From Macrocybe gigantea (lineage: Eukaryota; Basidiomycota; Agaricomycetes; Agaricales; Callistosporiaceae), in assembly GCA_011319805.1 (NCBI GenBank), contig SJRY01000095.1, positions 17,755-81,754 of the forward strand: 64,000 nucleotides of DNA, written 5' to 3'. Both the position numbers and the translations under genes were made by a program. Shown here piece by piece: positions 33,099-43,172 of the stretch (position 1 is its first letter; each line of letters begins with the position of its first letter). The notes beneath the pieces are model-generated. The model saw only the letters and a list, made by a program, of their open reading frames with translations. It searched no databases and had not been told where the DNA came from.

Positions 33099-34955
33099 AT
33101 GAGCGACGATCCGCTCAACATTGTTGGTGGTGGTGGGCCTCCACCGCTAAATCCGCACCCTGGGCGGACCCCTCAGGCCCCTCTCGACCCCCTGCTCCTT
33201 CCCCCTCGGGGGACAGGAGCCTTCTCTTCCAAAGCGGCGACGGTCTAATGGATACCGACGACGCTGGCCCCTCGAATCGGACTGGGTCTACCGAACCCCC
33301 ATTCCTCCATCTCCGTTGATGCTGTCCACAGAGGCAGCTTATAACGACAATTCTATCAGTATTGCGATCTTTCCCGAAGGGCATCAGTTCCTTCACGGTG
33401 AAGCGAAGGCCACCACCAAATCCCTCGCCGCCCTTAAGTATTGGATCCTCAAGGTCGGCAAAGCATCTGTCTCCATCCCGGCGGGCTACCAATATGCCAT
33501 CGCTGAGGGTATCGCGGCCTTGGTCGCTACTGCTGGCGATGTTAACATGTTCTCCGTCCCTACTCTTCAGGGACCTCAGCATGAACTCGGAGCGCGCTTA
33601 CAGAGTATTGTGAATGCGCACCTTCCCTCGCGCGGGAAATCAACTCGCTTTGCCGATCCCGCCACTCATCACCCCCCTCTGGTACAGTGCGACCGGAGGA
33701 CTCACGTTCGAATCAGGGCGCCCCGCCTCCGAGACCGGCTCAGAACCCAAACCGCCCTCCTCCACCCCCTCGCGCGCGATCTCGTTCCCGGACTCCTGGA
33801 CGTGGACCGCCTCCTCCGGTCAATAGGGCTACTCGCCCATCTTCCGGTAAGCGCTCCTATGCGCAAGCCCTGGCCCAACCGGCCAACACTCCTGCCGAGG
33901 CTATTGTAGCCCTGGCAAAAACATTCCCACACCTCCCCGCAGAGAAGATTGTCTCCTTGCAAAAGGAAGCAACCGGGGAGCCGTCTGGACCACCTAAGAA
34001 GAAGGCAAAGTCCACTTCTCATGGACCGTCCCGTCGTAACGTCCGGGTCAGTTACTCTTTTCCGGCTGACAATGACTCTGTTGCCGCCGGAGCTCTCCTT
34101 AATGCCCTTAATAGGGCATTGACCACTGGTAAGTCCTGGATTCGATGCGAATCTATCCAGGATCATTCCGCCTCCTCGTTCTCTTGCTTGATGACGAGGG
34201 TGGCTTCTCCGAAGGACCTCAGCATTTTGCGCGAGGCCGCTCTCCGCTGTGCTCCGGCAGGATCTACTGTCGAGCTTGCAATCCCGACGAGCGTTTCTTA
34301 TTTGAAACTGCTCGACGTTCCCTATTTCAATGCCGATGGTAGTATTATCACTGCCCGGCAGGCTTACGAGATTCTCCGAGACTCTTCCTTCTCGGATCTC
34401 ATTACTCTCGTTGGGGTACTGCGTGTCATGCGCAACTCCAAGAATTCCGATACTGCAACCGTCTGGTTCAACATCGAAGACACGTCAACTGGCCAGAACA
34501 TAAAGGCTCTGGACAATTGTACAGTTATGGTCAGGAATTGGCGTTGCCGATTCAAGGCCGCTCTCTCTTCGCCGGGAGTTCCTCTTTGTGAACACTGCTG
34601 GCGCTGGGGGCACTCTGCGTTGAAGTGCAACCAGCAATCTCTCCGCTGTCCGATCTGTGGGGAATCTCACAGAAAGGAACACCATCGCACCCTGGCGTCT
34701 TGCTGCAAGGCTCGACCCAAGGCTAACCCTCCTCGCGAGGCTACTCTGGCGGGCCAGCCCTGCCCTCATCCTCCTAAGTGTCTCAGCTGCAGCCGAGACC
34801 ACTCCACCGATGACCGGAAGTGTCCCTTCTGGAAAAATCGCTTTGATCCAGATTGGATCAAGGAACACTATAAGCTGGTACGTGATCGCAAACAATCAGG
34901 TAGCAATCATCCTAATGCCTCCCTGCAGCGTAATGCGGAGGCCGACGCATCATGA
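33099..34955 (+). pseudogene. LINE-A ORF1 (gag), copy 5
   Basis: The ATG at 33099 begins MSDDPLNIVGGGG. Frameshifts occur near 33165, 33300 and 33660. From 33687 a single 422-codon frame runs to the TGA at 34953-34955. It includes the Arg/Pro linker, KRSYAQALAQPANTPAEAIV, KKKAKSTSHG, FPADNDSVAAGALLNALNRA, the RNA-binding-like region and three knuckles: CEHCWRWGHSALKC, CPICGESH and CLSCSRDHSTDDRKC. The last four bases overlap ORF2 (ATGA). Confidence 0.88.
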
Positions 34956-37900
34956 GTGTCTCCTCGGGTAGCACAGCCTCGGCTGTGGTCCCCGGTTCAA
35001 GGGGACGCTCATTGATCTCTTCTTTTCATATTTTCTCTCAGAATGTAAATAGAAAATATGTACATATGGACATGCTCCTCTCTACTCTTGGAGAGGATTA
35101 TGATATTTTGTTTTTCCAAGAGCCCGCTTGGAATCTCATAAGACATGCCCCATCTGCCCACAATGTTGAGGGCGAGGCAGTAATCGGTGGTCCCACCCAT
35201 CCGGATTGGACCTGCATCGTTCGCCGATCATCGCTCGAGGACCCTCCTCGAGTCATGGCCTATGTACATAATAGGCTTCGTCGCCTACGTCCATCCCTTC
35301 GTCATGACCTAGTTGATAGCCACGATCTTATGATTATCAGCTTCGCCACCCTGGCGAGCCACTCTTTCTCGCTAATGCCTACTCTGATGTAGATGCTAGC
35401 GCGATTCGTCTTTTGCATGATTGTGCTGAGCGCCCCGATTTCCCCAACTTAGTTTATCTCGGAGGGGATTTCAATTGTCATTATGAACTCTGGGATAGAG
35501 TTCATAATTCGCAGCGGTCTCGAGGGGAGATGCTGTGTAATGCAGCTCTTGATCTCAGTCTGGAATGGTCAGAACCTAGCAACCCTGGGCCGACATTCAT
35601 TTCACATAACCCTGAGCTTCGGCCCTCGGTTATTGACTTGATGTTCATCCCCATTGATAGTGGGGATTGCCATCCTCGCATGATTGATGCGCTCAAGTTG
35701 ACATTGGACCATGTCCCATTGTCACTTGTATTGGATGTTCCTCTGCTGGACCTATCTGTCCAGCGACGAACGTTAAGTAAGGACAGCATGCCAGAGTTTA
35801 TATCCGATATTGCCGGTGATCTTCTCGGAATGGACATTGTCCCTATCGAGACTAATAACAACCTCGAGAGCGTCTTGTCGATACTATCAAAGGCCATTGA
35901 TCGAGCTTGGAATCTCCATTCTAAGGAATGCAAGCTCTCAAAATGGAGCAAGGGTTGGTGGAACCAACACTGCTCTGAGACTCTTGATACTTTCAGACAA
36001 ACCCGGTCTGAAAGAGATCATCGCATCTGGCGGCGAGCTGTCAAAGATGCTAAGCGCGCCTTCTTTGATCAATGGATCAGGGAGGTTGCAGAAAAGTCTC
36101 GTCGTCCATGGGATTTAGCTGCATGGACAAAGCAGAGACCCCTACCTGATTACGAAGCTATCTCGTTCCAGGGACAGCCTTGTAATTCTATCGAAGCGCT
36201 TTGGAATGCGCTTGATAAGTCTTATAATGCTGCGTCTGATCGCACAGTTAATTTGGATCGCCTCAACGATCTTGAAGCGCATCCAGTATGAGACTGGGTC
36301 CCGTTCTCTGCTACCGAGCTCCGAGAGTCCTTAGAGCCCTGCAGCAATACGTCGGCACCAGGACCAGACCATCTGTCTTGGAACCACATCAAACAGCTGG
36401 TGAAATTTCCTCACATAGCTGCATTTATCTTGAACATTGCAAATGCGTGTCTAGATTTGGGGCACTGGCCCTCTTACTTCAAGCAGAGCTTGTCGGTTAT
36501 CATTCCGAAACCTGGCAAACCTGCATACGATACCCCGAAAGCCTTTCGTCCGATTGTGCTTTTGAATACCCTCGGCAAGCTCGTCGAGAAGATGCTGGCG
36601 CGACGTATGCAGTACGAAGCGACCAAATTTGCTGTCTTCGATCCGAAGCAGTTCGGCGGCATCCGGCAGAACTCAACTGAGGATGCTGGGGTCTTCCTTA
36701 CCCATATTATCCGTCAAGGGTGGTCTAAGGGATTCAAAACGAGTGTCATCGCTTTCGATGTCGCTCAGTATTTTCCTTCACTCAACCATCGTATGTTGGT
36801 GAAGATTCTTCAACACGGAGGCTTTGCACCACAGGTGTCAAAGTTCTTTGAATCATATCTCGTTGGGCGCAAAACTTCCTATGCCTGGCGTAGTGCCATT
36901 TCTCCAGAGTTCGATGCCGACGTGGGAGTTGGTCAAGGCTCTGCACTCTCCCCAGTATTGTCAGTGCTTTACTTGGCACCGGTACTGAAACTTTATCAGA
37001 AAGCTGGTGATATGCCAGTAATCATGTCATTCGTCGATGACGGACTGATCATCGCTCAGTCCAAATCCACATCGGACAATGTTCCGAAACTGCAGAGGGC
37101 TTATGCCTCTGTGCATAACCTCTTCACCGACTTCGGTCTTGTTGTAGAACACAACAAGACTGAACTACAGCACTTTTCACGCAATAGTATGGACCCTCGT
37201 CCATCTATTGACTTGGGTTTTGTTCCATTCACGGGCAACACCCCGCTTCGACCCAAGGATGTCTGGCGATACCTTGGTTTCTTTTTGGACGCGCGCCTTT
37301 CTTTCAAGGAGCATGTTCGATTCTACGCTATGAAGGCCTTGACTACCGCCAGGGCCTTCCAAATGTTGGGCAATTCTGTTCGGGGCTTATCCCCTCAACA
37401 GAAACGCATTCTCTACTTGTCGTGCGCGCGTCCCATCGCAACGTACGGCTGTTTATTGTGGAACTTCAATGGCATGCGTAATGTCGCACTGTTGAAACAA
37501 CTACGCCAAATGCAGCGCAAAGCATGCATTTGGATTAATGGACAGTTTCGCACCACTCCTGAGGGTGCAGCTGAGACAATGGCCTGCGTCGAACCTATCG
37601 GCGCGTTCATTAAAAGACTGAAAGTTGGCTCGTCTGCCCGCTTAGCTAACTCCAATCTGAGGCATGCCCTCAGATCCATTAGTACGCCCGCCTCAGTTGG
37701 GGGTGACCCATCTAAAGTGAGAAATCTCGCTTCTTTGTCAGACAGACAGCGTGCTACGCTTAAGTCCCCACTCAAGGATTTGGTGGATCTGAAACCACCA
37801 CTCTTTCTAACCACGGATTATTTTGCTGATGCAAATAACCCGGGCAGGCGGCTTGTTGATGTGTTTGGCAGTCGCTTTGAGATCCGTAAGTTACTTGGCC

Positions 37901-38859
37901 GAGACGAGGACTCGGTCAAGGCTTACCGCACATCGCTAGATCAAACACTTTCCCAGTGCTCGATCCAGCATGATTGCTCTTATGTGAGTAGTGATGGCTC
38001 CGTGCCTGCGAAAGCAGAAGTGCCACTTAAGCAGTCTGTGTCAGCTTCGCGTGTTTATCGCGAGGGCAGGCTGATCTCTGAGATTCGTCAGCCAGTTGGT
38101 AAATCAACGAGCGACGATGCTGAGCTCATTGGGTTGCGAATCGCAATCCAAAAGGCTATCGCACAAGACGGAGTTAATTCTGTCGTGTGCTTTTTGGATT
38201 CGATGAATGCAATTAATCACATTATCGATTGCAACCCTCACTCTGTGCAGTCGCATTCTATTGCACTTTGTGCATCACTTAAAGCTTGGCTCTCTGAGTC
38301 CGAGCAGCGCCGGATTGAATTCTGGCACGTCCCTTCCAAATGGAAGTGGGCAATACAAGTCGAGGCTCACGAGCTTGCCCGGAGCCTGGATGTTCCCCTG
38401 GGGCATCGTCCCCTTTATACCACCGATGGCCTTCGAAAGGAGGCTGATGATGATATGCATAGCACTTGGTTCCAGAATTCTGGGAACAAGAAATACATTG
38501 GTGCTTCCACATTTCGTTTTCACGAAGCAGGAAAGCCAAATTCCTATGAACGCCCCTCTCGGAAGAGAATGGGCTTCATGAAGTTAGTGACAGATAATGA
38601 GCTTTACGCTCGCTGCTCACGTCTTGCATGCGGCCACGCTCTGATCAATGCGTATTGGGCACGGTTTAATTTCGTTGAGAGCGACTTATGCTCTTGTGGA
38701 CGAGGGCCGGAAGACTCCGTCCATGTCATGACTCAGTGCTGCAACTGGCACAGGCCAACTGAACGCCAGTTTGACGCATTTGTGCGTCACTGGTTTATCA
38801 AGTACCTTGCATCCAACAAGGCGGCAGGAGCTTTTATTCCGGATCCAGGTGGCGGGTGA
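34952..38859 (+). pseudogene. LINE-A ORF2 (endonuclease-RT-RNase H), copy 5, best preserved
   Basis: The start ATG at 34952 overlaps the ORF1 stop. Endonuclease: FSQNVNRKYVHMDMLLSTLG, FFQEPAWN, GGDFNCHYELWDRV, SVIDLMFIPID, LDHVPLS. RT in an 819-codon frame (36400-38859): FRPIVLLNTLGKLVEKMLAR, QFGGIRQNSTEDAG, AFDVAQYFPSLNH (A), GVGQGSALSPVLSVLYLAP (B) and SFVDDGLIIAQ (C, FVDD). RNase H: YVSSDGS, DDAELIGLRI, CFLDSMNAI and VEAHELARSL. The C-terminal CSCGRGPEDSVHVMTQC motif may bind RNA or zinc. Only two lesions are evident: a one-base loss near 35350 in the endonuclease, and a TGA at about 36289 where paralogues have CGG. Confidence 0.9.
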
Positions 38860-38983
38860 CTGCCGCTCTGTAGCGGAGATCACCCAGGGCAACCTAGGCA
38901 ATCTTTAGGCAGCAGGACCAGCGACCGAAGCGCTGATCGAGCATTATGCGAACCGCAAACTTTGCGACAGCATCCGTTATAGG

Positions 38984-39003
38984 TCCTTTTGGACCTTTTA
39001 CGT
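38984..39003 (+). promoter_or_regulatory. Conserved 3' UTR hairpin of LINE-A
   Basis: AGGTCC-TTTT-GGACCT forms a perfect 6-bp stem with a TTTT loop. It is present at the same place in every copy whose 3' UTR is seen (near 1190, 10960, 22722, 24745 and 43037). It is a candidate recognition structure for the element's own RT. Confidence 0.55.
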
Positions 39004-39254
39004 GGAATTGACCACAACCGGCCCCTCGGGGCTGGGGGACGGTGCTCAAGCAAGCGAGTATGCACGAGCTCGGGTCTTTTAGCTCGAGCCGGGGCACGAG
39101 AGAGCAGGGCATTGTAGCCCTCTATGTATTTTCCTTCAGTCTGGTTTGGATCGGACTCGTCGTATTTATAGTAGGTACCTGTGTGTATTTACAAGCGGAC
39201 TGCCACCGTGCACCGCTATATAAATTGTTGATTCAAAAAAAAAAAAAAAAAAAA

Positions 39255-39269
39255 GACAGCAACATTCTT
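39255..39269 (+). repeat. Right copy of 15-bp target-site duplication
   Basis: It is identical to 31830-31844 and lies directly after the poly(A) of the chimeric retroposon. Confidence 0.95.
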
Positions 39270-39406
39270 CCGACCATGAAGATCTGGGCGGCATGGTCAC
39301 GTCCCGGGAGGTCTCGGAAGCGACCTCAACGATGCGCCGGACCTCAAGCATGGATGATCTCTGCCGGTTGAGCCTCTTGCCAGGTGTGGTGTCTGACAAC
39401 CCATGA

Positions 39407-42400
39407 CATGTTCGCGTTTTGGGACAACGATAGGAAAGCGGTGACAGCGGCATCACTGGGGGCTATGACGTTGACGAGCTTGCTGTGTTCGCGGCTGCCG
39501 CGGATGGGCAGTGGGTTGACAAGCCTCGCGTGATGGCTGAGCGAGGAGTACGAGCAGCTCGCGGTGATGAGCGCTCCGCGCCGCTGACCGCCGATAAGTC
39601 CTAATTTGGTAATCCCGCCCCCGCATTCGAAATCATACCACTACTCGGCCCCCTCAGCATGATACCGCAGCCCAGCCGCTGACTTCTCGTTCGAGTACTC
39701 GGGATGTCGACAACTCCGTGAGGCTTCCATTCCAGGTCCGGACACTTCGCCAAACGCATCGCACCCGTACATTCCGGACCTTCTGCGCTTCCTATACCGC
39801 CCAATACAGTCAGGCAGTCTTATTCCTATATGCCTCCCCCGATTTCCCAGATCCCAATATGGCAAGACTACTACCATTTTCGATATCGCACCGCCTCACA
39901 CCTTCCCGCGTTCCCGACACTGCCTCGCCGCAGTACATTCGAAACAAGGGATTTCGAGCGCGCTACCGTTTCATCCACTCTCATTTCGAAATTCATGACT
40001 CATATTTCACTGATACATTCTACGTTCCTTAGATTATTTTCACGTTCCATTCTACGATGCGTGGCACCGGTTTCGGGATGTTCTTTTACCTACTGTTTCA
40101 CCTTTTATGTTCAGATTTCGAATGGACTTACATCTCCCCGGCGTTTCAGCCACTAAACGACCCTTTCGAAATCATACGATACGTTCTCTCATTCGGTTTC
40201 GACTCCGCCGGTTATTCCGATACTCGAAATCTTCTCATCTATAAAACCCATGTACTTGGCATTTGTAAAAACATAGAAAAAGTTACCGTCTCAGTCCTTC
40301 AGCAGTCTCGCAGTCTACGACTCGTGTGGAGTCCTTGTGTTATCCGATCTCAAAGTGTCACGCTCGCGTGGAGCCACCGTACTCAGTCTCGAAATCAGTG
40401 TCTCTGGCTTCGCGTGGAAGTCATTATCATCGAAACCCTTCCGAAACCCTCACTGAAGCCCTCGATATCGCGCGGGAATTCAGCTAAGTCTAACAGCCTT
40501 GTTTCGAAAACCCCGAAATCCGCTCGAAACCATCCATATTCACTTCGTTCCATTCCTCCCCTTTCACGCTACAGTCCCTCGGGTTACTCTGTGACTTGAA
40601 CAGCTCGTAGTTTATACAGCCTCGGATAGGGACTGACGCTTCCTTCATTCCACCTTGTTGGTTTGTAGGTTAGTGCTACCCGATAGTTATCAGCGGTCGA
40701 GCATTACAGTGCCGAACACGGCGGACTTGAATGGTGGTGGCAAGCAGGGGGAGTCGAGCTTGGAGTTTGTGTTCGAGGAGGACCCCCGGAGGGAGGTGCG
40801 CACGCCAGGGCAGGCATGCTGATGGATCCGATACAGGCGTTCAAGCCCTCTGGGACGCTTCCGGTGGATGTAGAAGCTGAGGTAGAGGTGGTGTGCTTAG
40901 GGTCGTCGTTGCCTATGGATCCGGATCATGGTGGAACTGGTAAGAACTGTTCATAACAAGGAAATGCTTGTGCTGACGTCTCGCATGATGGACGAAGAAC
41001 TGTTCAGTCATTGAGTCCGTGACAACGCCACCAGTGGTGCAGACAGACCACCTGTCATTGATGGCAGGCTAGATATCAGAGGGTTACTATAGCAGGTCCG
41101 AGGAGCACGCTAGTGCGCATGAGCACGAAAGCGAGTCCACCATCATGCAGCCACTCATCGCGTCGTCCAGCCAGCCAGCCCTCTGCCGACCTGATACGGA
41201 GCAGCTACATGACGGCGTCCACGGCATCGTGCATGTACAACCTGTCCGACTTCCCTCCGCCTCCGTGGCACGCAGGGCACATGTCACTCTTGAGCTCATA
41301 CTTTGAGGAGGTCCTGTCACAGCACGATTTGCGTGTTTCAATGATGGTGATTGTGAACACAGGTTCACGTTTGGTGATGAGGTTGATGAGATGACCGCTG
41401 TGTTCTCGAGTATGTCTAATGCACGATATACACTTTGTTCATAGCAATGCGCCTCTCCTTTATCCTTTCCTTCTTTTTTTTTCCAACGTTCATTTGAGCT
41501 ATCAGATTAATTCTTTACTTTACTCTACTTGTTGCCACTAATAGTCATCGGGAAGGCATGTGGGTCATTTCTAGGTGCAGTATCTGTTATTTTCAAAGGA
41601 AATGCTTTTGTCCGCAGGATGCAAGGCATGCTGAATACTTGTTCTTTGCGTGTCAGATAGTATCTTGCAACGCAGGATACTTGTAGAGATGTCCAGTCCA
41701 CAACTATCGACCTCCACATACATAAGTTCCATGGCTGTGAGGCCTGCCACCCTACATGATCCTGACCGAGAAGACGCCCCCAATCAGCCTCTTCTCATTT
41801 GTCCATATATTTCGAGTACTGTGTACCTCGTTCATTGTATCCAGCACTTGGCCTACGAATGCCTGCACTAATAAATGGCTTACCTTGGGCAGGCACTGCA
41901 TGAAGATAGATGGCTGGAAATCTCTATGGAGGCCGCCATGCACCATGAGTGTAGAGAGTGGCACTTCTAAAAGTGTCCTGTAGCAGTGCATTGAATTCGG
42001 TGGATGAAGCATGTTCACAAGATGCTTGGTTGAGAACTGTTGCTGCCCTTTCGCATCTTATAATCGAGGTGGAGCCAATCGAGGTCGCAGCAATGAATGA
42101 AAGCAACAAGAATCCAAGGCAAAAATTGTCCACGGTAGAAACAGAGGTGAGGTTGAGACCTCACAACTTGTACTCCAATTAGTTAATACGCATAGCGCGA
42201 TGTGCGTGTTGCATCGCTGACAGCCTGTGTGGGCAGAAACGGGCAGAGAAGCCACGCATTTCTTTATTTCAACATGAACGCTCTCTGGAGGTGATATGAT
42301 TTGCTTCAGCCATCGAAGTGTGACGCGTTGCAGATGCTGAACAGCGGCTATATCACCTCATGGATTTTGGCTGCGCACTCACTGCGGGTGGAGACAGAGA
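39407..42400. other. Intergenic DNA, no supported gene
   Basis: The longest frame, 40057-40599 (180 codons), is serine-rich and has no recognised motif; it coincides with the CGAAA-rich stretch and I do not trust it as a gene. Other short frames at 41087-41394 and 41571-42182 have no supporting feature. A T-rich run lies near 41475. Confidence 0.45.
39620..40530. repeat. CGAAA/TTTCG-enriched segment
   Basis: I count about sixteen CGAAA or TTTCG words, often as TTCGAAA or TTTCGAAA, in roughly 900 bp, where about two are expected by chance. They are irregularly spaced and not part of a tandem repeat. Confidence 0.55.
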
Positions 42401-43172
42401 AGCAGCATTTGATTAGCTCACTTGGTCAGCACTATTTGGATGTTCACTGTCATGCTTCCTTGGGTAAGTGAGTAGCACGTGCGACACATAGTCTATAGAA
42501 ATCATCACGCCGGCAGTGCATGAGTTGCGGTGGAAGTCCATGACATTTGTAGTCACATCATGCAAGACTAAGCAATGTAATGATTACAAAAAACGTGTTG
42601 CCAATATAGTAGTGCCTTTTCAATCGAATGCCTGATCCTCTCCATCGCAAGCCATACAGCCTGTCTGACATTAATAAGTCCCTCCTCATATCTTGCCCAT
42701 GAAAGTCACAAGTGGTTGGATGTCACGATAGCGAACCAAGTTTGGTTGAAGTCAGGAATATTGCGGACTACTGGTGGGTTTTTTTTTTTTTTTTTTTTAA
42801 ATCAACAATTTATATAGCGGTGCACGGTGGCAGTCCGCTTGTAAATACACCAAGGTACCTACTATAGATACGACTAGTCCGAGGCAAACCAGACTGAAGG
42901 AAAATACATAGAGGGCTGTACTGCCCTGTTCTCTCGTGCCCGCACTCGAACCATATGGCTCGAGCTCACGCGTACTCACTCGCTCGAGCACTGTCCCCCA
43001 GCCCCAAAGGGCCGGCTGTGGTCAATTCCACGTAAAAGGTCCAAAAGGACCTATAACAATGCTGTTGCAGAGTTTGCGATTCGCATACCGCTTGGTCAGT
43101 GCTTCGGTCACTGACCCAACTGTTTTAAGATTGTCCAGGTTGCCCCGGACGATCTCCGCTACAGAACGGCAG

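Larger units (their letters stand above)
31845..39254 (+). mobile_element. Chimeric retroposon: 1.2-kb tRNA-headed unit + near-complete LINE-A (copy 5)
   Basis: The unit (31845-33046) is followed directly by LINE-A from within its 5' UTR (about 33048), ORF1, ORF2, 3' UTR and poly(A) (39235-39254). The whole is bracketed by a perfect 15-bp duplication (31830-31844 and 39255-39269), so unit and LINE were inserted together. The LINE part lacks the first 145 or so bases of the normal 195-nt 5' UTR. Confidence 0.93.
31331..39406 (+). pseudogene. Serine-rich host-like gene split by the LINE chimera
   Basis: One frame runs from the ATG at 31331 to the insertion site and continues in the same frame after it (39257-39406), if one copy of the 15-bp duplication is removed. 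It reads RHERRIPSKRSRCKACLAGA, then Ser-rich SKTLSKSSNSYDHSMTDSFG, then APEQQQDEGPERQRPPHLHS, and after the element SDHEDLGGMVTSREVSEATS and TSSMDDLCRLSLLPG. In-frame TGAs lie at 31670-31672 and 31829-31831 and no other stops occur before 39404. Function is not recognised; low complexity suggests a disordered protein. The 5' end may extend upstream by introns. The continuity may be chance, but about 165 codons before and 50 after stay coding-like. Confidence 0.45.

Noticed and set aside
40057..40599. 180-codon ORF as a gene
   Set aside because: It has no recognised motif, its composition follows the CGAAA-rich DNA, and there are no supporting exons nearby.
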